64,000 nucleotides of DNA from Macrococcus brunensis (lineage in GTDB: Bacteria > Bacillota > Bacilli > Staphylococcales > Staphylococcaceae): positions 1-64,000 of the forward strand of contig NZ_SCWA01000002.1 in assembly GCF_004359615.1 (NCBI RefSeq), in the 5' to 3' direction. Under the pieces are notes generated by a model, which had not been told where the DNA came from, ran no database searches, and saw only the letters and a program-made list of their open reading frames with translations. Positions 1 through 9,900 of the stretch are shown piece after piece. Positions within the stretch are counted from its first letter, which is position 1. Each line of letters begins with the position of its first letter. Position numbers and translations under genes: made by a program.

Positions 1-120
1 ATTGAACTTTTTGATTATGTGAACTGGTATAACAATGTCAGGCCGCACGGCGCATTAAATTATCTAACACCAAGGGAATATAAAGAAATATTCTATAAAA
101 ACTGTCCAATATTATGTTGA
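1..120 (+). CDS. IS3-family transposase, C-terminal fragment (cut by window edge)
   Basis: Frame 1 is open from base 1 to a TGA at 118-120 and gives 39 residues containing YVNWYNNVRPHGALNYLTP and REYKE. This is the usual C-terminal end of the DDE integrase (OrfB) of IS3-family elements, just after the catalytic Glu region. Only the end of the gene is in the window, so I cannot say whether the element is intact. The stop codon lies inside the right terminal inverted repeat. Confidence 0.88.
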   Translation: MELFDYVNWYNNVRPHGALNYLTPREYKEIFYKNCPILC

Positions 121-122
121 CA
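101..122 (-). mobile_element. right terminal inverted repeat of an IS3-family element
   Basis: Read on the minus strand these 22 bases begin TGTCAACATAATATTGGACA, with the TG terminus and TTGGACA core common at IS3-family ends. The transposase stop codon is embedded in it, so the element should end at 122. The next bases, GAC or GACC, could be one copy of the short target duplication; the other copy is outside the window. Confidence 0.75.
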
Positions 123-221
123 GACCATTCTGCTGCATTATTGACAGCAGGTTAATCTGTAAAGTCCGAAATCAGCTGAGTGATAGACTCTTTTCAGCTC
201 CCCATCCTTTTCATCGTAACA

Positions 222-254
222 AGGAGTCCGTCATTTGTCATATGACGGACTCCT
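222..254. terminator. hairpin between the IS element and the luciferase-like gene
   Basis: A perfect 12-bp inverted repeat (222-233 and 243-254, arms AGGAGTCCGTCA/TGACGGACTCCT) with a 9-base loop lies just after the stop codon of the minus-strand luciferase-like gene. No long T-run follows on either strand, so termination strength is uncertain. Confidence 0.6.
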
Positions 255-259
255 CACTC

Positions 260-1309
260 TTATTTATCTTTAAAATGGTCATCCACTATCGGTTTGACTT
301 TTTCACCATATAATTTAATGGCATACATGATTTTGTCGTGTTCCATCGAACCCATCGGCAGATGAACCATGAAGCGGTTCAGACCGAGTGTTTCAACTGT
401 ACTGATTATTTTCCTTGCGACTCGTTCCGGACTGCCGACATATAACGAACCGTGTTCTATTTCCGATATATAGGCTGTCTCATTATAAGGCGCCCAGTGT
501 CGTTCTTTTGCAAGGACATTATGACTCGCTTCAGTCGAAGGATAATATTCTTTGAATGCCTGTTCATCTGTGTCAGCGATATATCCCCATGAATGATTAG
601 CGATAAAGAGCTGACTTAAGTCATGACCTGCTTCTCTGGCTGCTGCTTTATAAACCTCTACATTATAACGGAAGCGTCCGGGATTACCTCCTATAATTGC
701 GTAGGTGATGGGCAGTCCTAAGTGTCCTGCTCGAACAGAAGATTCCGGTGAACCACCTGTCGCCAGGTAAATCGGCAACTTATCCTGTACCGCCCGAGGA
801 TAAACACCGCGGTCATAAATCGCTGTCCGTGTCTGTCCATTCCAAGTTACTTTTTCATGGTGGTTGATCTGCAGCAAGAGATCTAATTTTTCCTGATATA
901 ACAAATCATAATCATCCAAGGTATAACCGAACAACGGAAAAGATTCAGTGAAAGACCCGCGGCCTGCCATGATTTCAGCACGACCACCAGATAGAGCATC
1001 TAATGTTGCAAAGCGCTGATAAACACGCACAGGGTCATCTGAAGATAGTACAGTGACCGCTGAAGACAGGCGGATACGTTCGGTCTGCATAGCCGCAGCG
1101 GCGAGTACTGTCACTGGATCAGAGACCGCATAGTCCGGACGATGATGCTCCCCTAACCCATAGACATCAAGTCCGACTTCATCAGCCAGTCTAATTTCTT
1201 CCACAATATTTCGCATACGTTCTGCTGCAGATATTTTCGGTATAACCCCTTCTTCTGTATAAATGTCTGAGTTATCACCAAAAGAAGTTAATCCAAGTTC
1301 TATTTTCAT
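260..1309 (-). CDS. luciferase-like (LLM class) flavin-dependent oxidoreductase
   Basis: 349 residues with the bacterial luciferase-like TIM barrel. The N-terminal strand MKIELGLTSFGD is followed by GLGEHHRPDYAVSDP (about 51-65), the conserved EHH/DP region, then LSSAVTVLSSDDPVRVYQ and LDALSGGRAEIMAGRGS, which bind the flavin phosphate in this family. Relatives use reduced FMN to oxidise small organic substrates; the substrate cannot be told from sequence. It has its own promoter-like sequence and a hairpin after the stop, so it is probably monocistronic. The start ATG is preceded by AGTAGGGG, a modest ribosome-binding site. Confidence 0.85.
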   Translation of the reverse strand: MKIELGLTSFGDNSDIYTEEGVIPKISAAERMRNIVEEIRLADEVGLDVYGLGEHHRPDYAVSDPVTVLAAAAMQTERIRLSSAVTVLSSDDPVRVYQRFATLDALSGGRAEIMAGRGSFTESFPLFGYTLDDYDLLYQEKLDLLLQINHHEKVTWNGQTRTAIYDRGVYPRAVQDKLPIYLATGGSPESSVRAGHLGLPITYAIIGGNPGRFRYNVEVYKAAAREAGHDLSQLFIANHSWGYIADTDEQAFKEYYPSTEASHNVLAKERHWAPYNETAYISEIEHGSLYVGSPERVARKIISTVETLGLNRFMVHLPMGSMEHDKIMYAIKLYGEKVKPIVDDHFKDK

Positions 1310-1348
1310 ACGAGAACCCCTACTATATTTATTATATTTGATATATTA

Positions 1349-1376
1349 ATTATATTGTTTTCTATATTAAATGCAA
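1349..1376 (-). promoter_or_regulatory. candidate sigma-A promoter of the luciferase-like gene
   Basis: On the minus strand TTGCAT (1376-1371) and TATAAT (1354-1349) are 16 bases apart, about 40 bases upstream of the start codon. The surrounding region is very AT-rich. Called from consensus match only. Confidence 0.55.
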
Positions 1377-1392
1377 GCCTATACAGAAAAAA

Positions 1393-1417
1393 AACCATAG
1401 AATTATATTCTACGGTT
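1393..1417 (-). terminator. rho-independent terminator of the SDR gene
   Basis: On the minus strand a 10-bp stem (AACCGTAGAA/TTCTATGGTT, one G-U pair) is followed by eight T. The stem includes the last codons and the stop of the SDR gene. Confidence 0.7.
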
Positions 1418-2206
1418 CTGCTCTTTAGACCATTTATAAAATTCATCTGCTTTTAAAAGTGAATAATTTTTAGACAGCTTAATAATTTTTTTATTATCAT
1501 CAAAGAACTGACCTGTTAACCCTTCAACATCATCATCCAAAGCCAGTTGAGAAGCTGTATGAATGTGTTCTCCTGAGCGATCCGCTGCAAACAGACTCAA
1601 TCTACTGCTCATCCTTGGATTGAAGACATTAATAGTAATATTCTGTTTCTTTAAAGGCTGATTTAAGTAACGCATCAGAAGAATCCGGGCAACAAGCGCC
1701 TGTCTGGCTGCGACAATCCCGCGATATCGTTTCGTCTGCTGTTCAGTCGGCAGAGTGACTTTTGAGCGGTTCACCATATGTGGATGACTGGCAGGCAGCA
1801 GGATTCTCCCTCCTTTAAGTAAAGGTCGGAACTGCTGTATCAGCCAGTAGTGAGAAAAGTAATTAGCTACTAAATTTCTATCCAGTCCTTCAGCAGTCAA
1901 TGACTGCTTAGGATAGATCTGTCCTTCTGTAATAATCATTGCATCAATATGACTGAAATCCCTTTTCAGTTCACGAGCCAGTTCCTTTACCTTCGCCTCA
2001 GAAGAAAGGTCTGCATGATAATAAAATAAATCATCGTGTGTTAAAATACTGTCAGCAATTATTTCATCACAGAGCGCCTGTCCTATTTTAGCATCATCTC
2101 CCAGAATGATAAGTTCAATCTGATGTTCAGCCAGATCTAAAGCAACCAGACGCCCCATTCCATTAATGCCACCTGCTACTAATATCCTTTTTTTACGACC
2201 GCTCAT
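1403..2206 (-). CDS. short-chain dehydrogenase/reductase-like protein with a degenerate active site
   Basis: 267 residues. The N-terminus KRILVAGGINGMGRLVALDL has the glycine-rich Rossmann motif (GGINGMG) of SDR proteins, followed by a DLS acidic segment and a helix with RNLVANYFSHYWL, matching the NxxxxF region of retinol dehydrogenase/protochlorophyllide reductase-like SDRs. The region where YxxxK should be reads YRGIVAARQALVARIL, with no Lys four residues after the Tyr, so catalysis by the usual mechanism is doubtful. It lies between the luciferase-like gene and an aldehyde dehydrogenase, each with its own terminator. Family confident, function unknown. Confidence 0.75.
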   Translation of the reverse strand: MSGRKKRILVAGGINGMGRLVALDLAEHQIELIILGDDAKIGQALCDEIIADSILTHDDLFYYHADLSSEAKVKELARELKRDFSHIDAMIITEGQIYPKQSLTAEGLDRNLVANYFSHYWLIQQFRPLLKGGRILLPASHPHMVNRSKVTLPTEQQTKRYRGIVAARQALVARILLMRYLNQPLKKQNITINVFNPRMSSRLSLFAADRSGEHIHTASQLALDDDVEGLTGQFFDDNKKIIKLSKNYSLLKADEFYKWSKEQNRRI

Positions 2207-2297
2207 CCCATTAACTCCTCATCAGTTTTCACTATCTCCTGTCATATTAATATGTTTTGCACAATATTTCTAACTGTACCTCTTTATGCTAAAACTC

Positions 2298-2326
2298 ATT
2301 TAAAGACATAACATGGTATATGACAA
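2298..2326 (-). promoter_or_regulatory. candidate promoter of the SDR gene
   Basis: On the minus strand TTGTCA (2326-2321) and TTAAAT (2303-2298) are 17 bases apart. They lie about 90 bases upstream of the start codon, which would leave a fairly long leader. Confidence 0.4.
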
Positions 2327-2342
2327 AGGCATAATAAGATTT

Positions 2343-2364
2343 AAAAAACCCTGCCAAAGCAGGG
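2343..2364 (-). terminator. rho-independent terminator of the aldehyde dehydrogenase gene
   Basis: On the minus strand CCCTGC, TTTG, GCAGGG is followed by six T, eight bases after the stop codon. Confidence 0.9.
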
Positions 2365-2372
2365 CATTTCAT

Positions 2373-3851
2373 TTAATATAATCCTTTCGGTTTATCTGTC
2401 AGATCAATATAAATGCCTTTGACCTGCTGATAGTTACGGATTGTCTCTCGGTATGTCTCACGACCGATACCTGATTTTTTGTAACCGCCGAACGGTGAAC
2501 CCGCTGGAATCTGATTATAAGTATTGATCCAGACACGACCCGTATCAATACGGTTCGCAATGTTAAGCGCACGGTTGATGTCCTTAGTGAAGACGCCACC
2601 ACCGAGGCCATACTCTGAGTCATTAGCAAGTTTAATGACTTCTTCCACATCGCTGAACTTCTGAACGACAAGTACAGGTCCAAAGATTTCTTCCTGCGCA
2701 AGACGGCTGTCATTAGAATTAATTTCAATGATAGTCGGCTGGAAGAAGTAACCTTTATCTAAACCGTTATCCGTGATACGCTCGCCACCTGTAACGATAT
2801 TCTGTCCTTCTTCCTTGGCAACTTGGATATAGCTTTCAATTTTATCAATCTGTGCCTGACCTGTCTGCGACCCCATCTGCGTCTCCATATCCATAGGATC
2901 GCCGACTTTAACGCTCTCAAACGCTGTTTTTAGTTTGCTGATGAATTCATCATAGAACTTATCTTCAACAAATAGTCTTGAACCTGCACTACATACTTCC
3001 CCTTGATTGAATAGAATACCTAACTGGACCCCCTCAATCGCCTGTTCAATATTGGCATCACTGAAGACGATATTTGCACTTTTACCGCCCAGTTCAAGTG
3101 TCGCAGGAACTAGTCGTTCTGCACCTGCTTTAGCCACTGAATAGCCGACTTCAGTAGAACCTGTAAATGATAATTTCGCTACATCTTCATGATTGAAGAT
3201 GGCATTACCCGATTCCGAACCTTTACCTGTCAGAATATTGACAACACCTGCCGGCAGAATGTCTTTAATGATTTCTGCTAACTTCAGCATACTATATGGT
3301 GTTGAAGATGACGGTTGAATAACAATTGTGTTACCTGCAGCTAGAGCCGGTGCTAATTTCCATGCTGCGAGTAAGAAGGGGAAGTTCCAGGCAACAACAG
3401 CACCTACGACACCAATCGGTTCATGACGGATGATACTCATTGTGTTCGCATCCATATCCTGGACAGAACCTTCATCTAAGCGGATGACACTCGCAAAGTA
3501 GCGATAGTGGTCTGCTGCTGTCGGAATATCAATCATGGAAGACTCACGCAGTGCCTTACCTGTATTAAGCGATTCAATCTGAGCAAGTTCGTCTTTATGT
3601 TCAATAATCGCATCAGCAATCTTATTCAAGTACTCCGCACGCTCTACCGGAGAAGTGTAACGCCAGGTCTTGAATGCTTCTTTTGCAGCTTGAACCGCTC
3701 GATCCACATCGCCTTCAGACGCTTTAGCGACGCGTCCTAACACTTCGCTTGTTGCAGGGTTGGAAACTTCGAGTGTTTCATTGCCTTCTGCTTCTACAAA
3801 TTCACCGTTGATAAATAGACCATAAGACTCTTTAATCACTTCATTAGCCAA
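2373..3851 (-). CDS. NAD(P)-dependent aldehyde dehydrogenase
   Basis: 492 residues, the usual length for the ALDH superfamily. Visible landmarks are the oxyanion Asn in AWNFP (Asn156), the general base Glu in LELGGKS (Glu253) and the nucleophile in [11 protein letters not shown] (Cys287), then EEIFGPVL and the C-terminal [13 protein letters not shown]. The cofactor-binding Lys usually found in the KPxxxTP segment is Gln here (IQPSSSTP, Gln179), which may alter NAD/NADP preference. The start is TTG at 3851-3849, chosen because GAGGAGGT lies eight bases upstream. Many paralogues exist (betaine aldehyde, acetaldehyde, others), so no substrate is assigned. It stands alone behind ffh, where rpsP is expected. 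Confidence 0.9.
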   Translation of the reverse strand: MANEVIKESYGLFINGEFVEAEGNETLEVSNPATSEVLGRVAKASEGDVDRAVQAAKEAFKTWRYTSPVERAEYLNKIADAIIEHKDELAQIESLNTGKALRESSMIDIPTAADHYRYFASVIRLDEGSVQDMDANTMSIIRHEPIGVVGAVVAWNFPFLLAAWKLAPALAAGNTIVIQPSSSTPYSMLKLAEIIKDILPAGVVNILTGKGSESGNAIFNHEDVAKLSFTGSTEVGYSVAKAGAERLVPATLELGGKSANIVFSDANIEQAIEGVQLGILFNQGEVCSAGSRLFVEDKFYDEFISKLKTAFESVKVGDPMDMETQMGSQTGQAQIDKIESYIQVAKEEGQNIVTGGERITDNGLDKGYFFQPTIIEINSNDSRLAQEEIFGPVLVVQKFSDVEEVIKLANDSEYGLGGGVFTKDINRALNIANRIDTGRVWINTYNQIPAGSPFGGYKKSGIGRETYRETIRNYQQVKGIYIDLTDKPKGLY

Positions 3852-4029
3852 TAAAATTACCTCCTCAGTTTAGATATAATTTAATTATAGAGAATCAAGG
3901 AAAATAATAGCAAATGAAATGCTTGAATATTCAGTCAAAAACCCCACCCATTAATCACATCAATCTCTATCTTCTGAAGAACTAAAGCATCAACCTATTG
4001 TTCATTCAGAAAAATATATAAACTAGAAA

Positions 4030-4055
4030 AAACCAGCTACGTGAGTAGCTGGTTT
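4030..4055 (-). terminator. rho-independent terminator after ffh
   Basis: An 11-bp perfect stem (AAACCAGCTAC/GTAGCTGGTTT) with a 4-base loop lies five bases after the ffh stop on the minus strand and ends in a run of six T. It closes the rnc-to-ffh unit. Confidence 0.9.
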
Positions 4056-4059
4056 GTCA

Positions 4060-5412
4060 CTAAAACGGTAAGTTCATACCCTGGAATGGATTGCGGCCTT
4101 TTTTGCCTTTTTTCATGCCAGAGAACTGTTTCATCATTTTCTTCATTTCCTCAAACTGCTTGATCAGTCTGTTGACTTCCGCCATACTGCGTCCTGATCC
4201 TGCTGCTATACGCTTCTTACGCGATACATTGATCACTGACGGATCTTTTCTTTCTTTAGCCGTCATCGAACGAATAATCGCTTCAACGTGGTCAATCTGT
4301 TTCGGATTCATGTTCAGTGACTGCACATTCTTCATTTTGCTGGCACCGGGAATCATTTTCAGCAGATCATCTAGGGGACCTAAGTTACGAACCTGATCCA
4401 GCTGTTCCAGGAAGTCATCGAACGTGAAGGATGAAGTCTTCATCTTCTGTTCAAGTTCCTTTGCTTTTGTTTCATCAACAGATGCCTGTGCTTTTTCAAT
4501 CAAGCTTAAGACATCACCCATTCCGAGGATACGGGATGCCATTCGTTCTGGATGAAACGGTTCAAGTCCATCCATTTTCTCACTCATACCGACGAACTTG
4601 ATCGGTTTCTGCGTCACACTACGGATAGAAAGTGCCGCACCACCACGTGTATCGCCATCAAGTTTAGTTAAGGTTACACCTGTGACATCTAACTGCTGGT
4701 CGAAACTTTCTGCAACGTTAACTGCGTCCTGACCGGTCATGGCATCAACGACGAGCATGATTTCATCCGGTTTAGATACTTCTTTAACGTCGACCAGCTC
4801 ATTCATCAGTGCTTCATCAATGTGAAGTCGGCCGGCGGTATCGATAATGACAAAATCGAGATGCTCTTCTTTCGCATGCGCAAGCGCCTGACGGGTGATT
4901 TCCTCAGGATTGACCTGGTCCCCTAATGTGAAGACAGGAATATCAATCTGCCTGCCGACTGTCTGCAGCTGCTGAATCGCAGCGGGACGATAAATATCAC
5001 ACGCAACCAGTAAGGGCTTCTTGTTGTATTTCTTACGCATCAAAAGTGCCAGTTTGCCAGCAGTTGTTGTTTTACCTGCCCCTTGCAGACCGACCATCAT
5101 GACAACTGTCGGTGGCTTCTTGCTCATATTGATCTGTGTATTTTCACCGCCCATCAGCTGAGTCAGCTCATCCTGTACAATCTTGATGACCTGCTGCCCT
5201 GGTGTAAGTGAAGTCATGACATCGCTGCCGAGTGCACGCTCTGATACTGTTGCAACGAATTGCTTTACTACTTTGAAGTTAACATCGGCTTCAAGAAGCG
5301 CCAGACGCACTTCTCGCATCATCACTTTGATGTCTGCTTCTGTTACCTTTCCTTTTCCTCTGATTTTTTGCATGGTCGCCTGGAGTCTGTCTGATAATCC
5401 TTCAAATGCCAC
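4060..5412 (-). CDS. ffh: signal recognition particle GTPase Ffh (SRP54)
   Basis: 450 residues in the N-G-M layout. The P-loop is GLQGAGKTTTAGK (108-120), then DTAGR (189-193) and TKLD (247-250) for guanine recognition. The M domain from about 300 is rich in Met and carries the SRP RNA-binding segment with SGRSMAEVNRLIKQFE, ending in a Met-rich tail. It binds signal sequences and 4.5S/6S-like RNA and docks with FtsY to target nascent membrane proteins. It is the last gene of rnc-smc-ftsY-ylxM-ffh. In most Bacillales rpsP-rimM-trmD-rplS follows, but here a terminator and an aldehyde dehydrogenase do. Confidence 0.98.
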   Translation of the reverse strand: MAFEGLSDRLQATMQKIRGKGKVTEADIKVMMREVRLALLEADVNFKVVKQFVATVSERALGSDVMTSLTPGQQVIKIVQDELTQLMGGENTQINMSKKPPTVVMMVGLQGAGKTTTAGKLALLMRKKYNKKPLLVACDIYRPAAIQQLQTVGRQIDIPVFTLGDQVNPEEITRQALAHAKEEHLDFVIIDTAGRLHIDEALMNELVDVKEVSKPDEIMLVVDAMTGQDAVNVAESFDQQLDVTGVTLTKLDGDTRGGAALSIRSVTQKPIKFVGMSEKMDGLEPFHPERMASRILGMGDVLSLIEKAQASVDETKAKELEQKMKTSSFTFDDFLEQLDQVRNLGPLDDLLKMIPGASKMKNVQSLNMNPKQIDHVEAIIRSMTAKERKDPSVINVSRKKRIAAGSGRSMAEVNRLIKQFEEMKKMMKQFSGMKKGKKGRNPFQGMNLPF

Positions 5413-5423
5413 GCGATGACCCC

Positions 5424-5750
5424 CTATTCAATCATTTCTAACTGTTCTAATTTAGTAATCAAGGCCTTGTCTTCAGTCATTGCCTTCATCTCTGTTATCA
5501 GCTGCTGTCTTTTCTCAAATTTCTGGTAAAGCCCAAGCTTTACTTCATAATCCTCCAGCAGTTCGTCAGTCCGTTTAATATTATCATAAACTGCCTGTCT
5601 CGACACCTCAAAAGTCTCTGCGATTTCAGATAATGACTCGTCATCCAGATAGTAGCGTTCTAAATAATTGCGCTGCTTATCCGTCAGAAGGCCCTGATAA
5701 AAATCAAAGAGATAATTCATGCGCATGGTTTTATCAATATTAGCCTGCAT
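5424..5750 (-). CDS. ylxM: YlxM/p13-like DNA-binding protein
   Basis: About 108 residues from the internal ATG at 5750-5748 ([18 protein letters not shown]). A 15-codon upstream extension is possible but lies inside ftsY and is Lys-rich and unlike known YlxM N-termini. The core [27 protein letters not shown] is a sigma-70 region 4-like helix-turn-helix. YlxM is a conserved partner gene of ffh/ftsY, proposed to modulate SRP activity. With this start it overlaps the end of ftsY by 11 bases, which suggests translational coupling. Confidence 0.92.
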   Translation of the reverse strand: MQANIDKTMRMNYLFDFYQGLLTDKQRNYLERYYLDDESLSEIAETFEVSRQAVYDNIKRTDELLEDYEVKLGLYQKFEKRQQLITEMKAMTEDKALITKLEQLEMIE

Positions 5751-6927
5751 GATTTTCTTCTTCGTCTTCTGTTGTTTCGATTTCACTGTTTTCAATCATA
5801 TCTGCAAATAAACCGTAAACATAACTTTCCGCGTCAAATGGCTGCAAGTCGTCCAGTTTCTCACCGAGTCCGACAAATTTAACTGGAATATGAAGCTCGT
5901 TACGGATAGCGAGGACGATACCCCCTTTAGCTGTACCATCCAGCTTAGTCAGAACGATCCCTGTTACATCCGTTACTTCTTTGAAGGCTTTAGCCTGAAC
6001 CAGTGCATTCTGTCCGGTTGTCGCATCAAGTGCAAGGAGGACTTCATGCGGAGCCCCTGCTACTGCTTTAGATAGCACTTTCTTCACTTTTTCAAGTTCA
6101 TTCATAAGGTTCGCTTTGTTCTGCAGACGTCCTGCTGTATCACAGATCAGGATATCAACCCCTTTATTTTTGGCAGCATTGATTGCATCATACATGACAG
6201 CAGCAGGGTCAGAGCCTTCAGATTGTTTGACGACTTCCACGCCGACACGGTCACCCCAGATCTGCAGCTGTTCGATTGCACCTGCACGAAATGTATCTCC
6301 TGCAGCAAGCATCACTGTTTTACCTTGCTGACGATAACGATGGGCCAGTTTACCGATTGTCGTCGTTTTACCGACACCGTTGACTCCCACCATTAAGATG
6401 ACTGTCAGATCATCTTCCTGAATATTCATCGCCTGCAGTTCATCATCTTCCTGCTCATAGATCTCAACAATCTTTTCAACGATGACTTCTCGTAAATCGG
6501 CAGTTTCCGTGATATTGCGACGCTTTGCTTCAAATCTTAATGATTCGACAAGCTCCATCACCGTATTGAAGCCGACATCGGCCTGAATCAGCATCTCTTC
6601 CAGTGCTTCGAAGAAATCCTCATCAACTGTCCGGTAATGCGCGAGTAAATCATTCAGTCTGTTCTGGAAGTTTTCACGAGACTTTTCAAGTCCTTGACGG
6701 AATTTCGCTCCGATTTGCTGCGCTTCAAGTTCTTCAAATTCTTCGATGGACATCAGGTCGTCATCATCAAAGTCGAATGTCCATTCGTTATTTTTCTTTG
6801 CCGGTGGTTCTACTTGTCTTTCTGGAAGAGGCTGAACCTCTTCATCTTCCAGTTGTTCTAACGGCAGTTCCTCGCGCCGTTCTTCTGTAGGCGCAAATCT
6901 TTCTCTTAGTCGTTTGAAAAAACTCAT
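5740..6927 (-). CDS. ftsY: SRP receptor GTPase FtsY
   Basis: 395 residues. An acidic N-terminal A region (about 1-75, many Glu/Asp) precedes the NG domain. The P-loop is [13 protein letters not shown] (181-193), followed by DTFRAGA, DTAGR and TKLDG. FtsY is the membrane-associated receptor that pairs with Ffh-GTP to deliver ribosome-nascent chains to SecYEG. The start overlaps the smc stop as ATGA, the standard coupling in this operon. Confidence 0.98.
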   Translation of the reverse strand: MSFFKRLRERFAPTEERREELPLEQLEDEEVQPLPERQVEPPAKKNNEWTFDFDDDDLMSIEEFEELEAQQIGAKFRQGLEKSRENFQNRLNDLLAHYRTVDEDFFEALEEMLIQADVGFNTVMELVESLRFEAKRRNITETADLREVIVEKIVEIYEQEDDELQAMNIQEDDLTVILMVGVNGVGKTTTIGKLAHRYRQQGKTVMLAAGDTFRAGAIEQLQIWGDRVGVEVVKQSEGSDPAAVMYDAINAAKNKGVDILICDTAGRLQNKANLMNELEKVKKVLSKAVAGAPHEVLLALDATTGQNALVQAKAFKEVTDVTGIVLTKLDGTAKGGIVLAIRNELHIPVKFVGLGEKLDDLQPFDAESYVYGLFADMIENSEIETTEDEEENHAG

Positions 6928-9900
6928 TTTGTAAGCTCCTTTATTTCATTATGATTTAATTCATTTAAATCGACACTGACCATCTGCGTGATGCCAGAGT
7001 TCTGCATAGTTACACCGTAAAGTCTGTCTGCTGCTTCCATTGTACCTTTTCTATGCGTAATCACAATGAATTGTGTATCGTGACTGAGCGTTTTAACGTA
7101 TTGACCAAAACGCAGTACATTCGCTTCGTCAAGCGCCGCTTCAACTTCATCCAGTATAACAAACGGTGCCGTCCTAACTTTCAGAATGGCAAACAGGAGT
7201 GCAACAGCTGTAAGCGCCCGCTCACCGCCTGATAAGAGCGTCAGATGCTGACGTTTCTTACCAGGCGGTTCCACTACGATATCCAGACCCGCTGTCAGGA
7301 CATCATCAGAATTCAGTTTAATTTCACCGTTTCCTCCGCCAAAAAGCTCGCTGAATACTTGTGCAAAATTAGACTGAACTTGACTGAAAGTTTCATTAAA
7401 TCTGGCTGTTACTTCATCATCCATCTCTTTCATAATCGTTTCCAGCGTATCTTTTGCAGAGAGTAAATCTGTTTCCTGTTCTGATAGGAAATCATAACGC
7501 TCTTTAACCTCTTTATATTGCTGGATAGCATTAGGATTAACCGGTCCCAGTTCTTCAATAGCGAGTTTCGTCAGTTTAACACGCTTGCGGGCAGCATCAA
7601 TATCTGTCGGTTCAGGATAAAGATTTTCTGCCGCTTCAAAGGTCATGTGGTAGTCTTCCATCAAATGATAGATCAATGATTCCAGCTGGACATCTATCCG
7701 TGAATACTGACCTTTCATCTCACCAACCCCATTTTCAAGGTTGTTCAGCTGACGCATGAGTTCGTTATAATTCACTTGCTGTTCTCTTATACCTGCCGCT
7801 ACTTCTTCAGCTGCTCTTCTATCTTGATCAAACTGTTGCGTGACTACAGACAATTTCTCTTCGCTCTGTTTGATTTCTTCTTTAAGAGCAGCGATTTTTT
7901 CTTCGATATGATTCAACTCATCAACTGCTTCTAAATCTGATATGGCGGCTCTCACTTGCTTCAGTCGCTCTTCATTAGTCTGCTGTTTGTCCCGCTGATA
8001 TTTCAGACGTTCTTCAAGTATGACTTTTCTCTGACGTAATTCAGCGAGAGTCGCGTTGACTTCTTTCTCAATAGAGCGCGCATCTGTCTGGAGAAGCTGG
8101 TAATCAGTAATCTGCTGCTCTATTTCTTTCAGCTGCACTTCATTTTCGCTAATCGACTGATTCAGTCGCTGATGAGTCGTCTCATATTCGTTTTTCTGCT
8201 TCAGTCTTTCTTCATGCTGCTGATTAATGGCTTTTAAAGTATACAGACGTGATTGATGTTCATCACGCTGCTGTTTAAGTACACGTTCTTCTTCAGCCAG
8301 TTCTTCGCCTGCGCTTTGCAAATTCTGTGCTCTGATTTCAGCATCTGTAATCTCTGATTTCAGGCTGTTAAATTCATTTTCAAGTGCTGATAACTGTTCC
8401 TGGTAAGAGGATAACTGCACACTCACTTGTTCCAGTTCTTCTTTCTGTCTTAGAAGGATAGAGGGCTGATTCACACTGCCGCCTGTCATTGAGCCGCCTG
8501 GATTAACGATATTGCCGTCCAGTGTGACGATACGAAACTTATAGCTTGTCTGTCTGGCAATATTGTTCGCGCTCTCAAGGTCTTCAGCAACTACCACCAG
8601 CCCCGTCAGATTACGCACGATAGAAGCATACTTCGGATCAACTGTAATCAGATTAGAAAGCTGACCGACATAGCCTTCTAGCTGCTTCATTCTATTGAGC
8701 ATGCTATCTGCCATCACTTTCGGCTGAATAGTTGAGAGCGGCAGAAAAGTGGCACGCCCGCCTTTTCGTTTCTTCAGGAACTGGATGGCTGCACGGGCAC
8801 TCGTTTCATCTTCAGTGACAATACTCTGGAGCTGACCGCCGAGCGCAATATCCAGCGCAGTCTGATATTTGGAGTCGATATCAATCAGTTCTGCGACAGC
8901 GCCGTAAATGCCTTCAAGCTTTTCTCTCAGCACCAGTCTTACACCTTGATAATATCCTTGATATTCTGACTGCATGGCGGTCAGACTCTGATATTTTGAC
9001 TTCAGCTTATCCAGATAACGGTGACCCTGGCGTAGCTGGTCATCCAGTTCACGGTAACGTGTCTGCTTCGTTTGAATATCGGCTAGACATTCCTTATAAG
9101 CGGTCCGTTTAGTCATCAAGTCTTTTTCTAGTTGTTTCAGTTTATCCTCGAAGACTTCATGTTCCCTCTGCATGTCCTGATAATCATGAGAGTCAGTCTG
9201 ATTCTCTGTGAAATACCGCTCTAAAGCTGTCAGTTCTTTTTCAATATATTTCAGTTCATTTCTTGCAGACGTCTGTTCACTTAACACTTGATAATACTGG
9301 TCGCGTGCTGACTCGATTAAAGCAGTAACGTCACTATTCAGTTCTGTCAGTTTCTTCTCAGCACTTCGTTCTTCCTGTCTCACCTGTTTCAGCTCTGTTT
9401 GCAGTTCAGCTGTCTCACCTGATTGTTTTTGATCAGCCTGCTGAAGAGCTTGTCGTTCTGACTCGAGTTTCTGCAGTTCTTTCTTTTGTCTTGCCTCTGC
9501 CTGTGACTGATTATCCTGCTTTTCATACAAGACAGACAATCTGCCTTGCTGTCGTTCAAGCTGTGTAGAGAGTTCCAGTCTCTGCTGATTCAGACTATCC
9601 TGACTCTCAGTCAGTACAGTATTTCTGTCATTCAGTCCACTGAGTTCTTTCTCAAGCTTGTCAGCCCGTTCTTTTTTGATCAGAATCATGTCATTGAATT
9701 CTTTGATTTCAGTATCCAGACGAGCATATTCTGTTTTCAGTGCCTGGATATCAGTCACTGTCACCTGAATATCTGCTTCTGTCATTTCCTGTGTCAGTGC
9801 CTGATGTTCTTCTGCTGTCGCTGACTCTATCGCCAGCGGTTCTACACGCGCTTCAAGATCAAAGATAATGTCATTGACACGAGAGAGATTAAGCATCGTT

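Noticed and set aside
7245-9824. Plus-strand ORFs opposite smc
   Set aside because: They are antisense frames of a well-supported gene, with no ribosome-binding sites and Cys/Phe-rich sequence typical of shadow frames.
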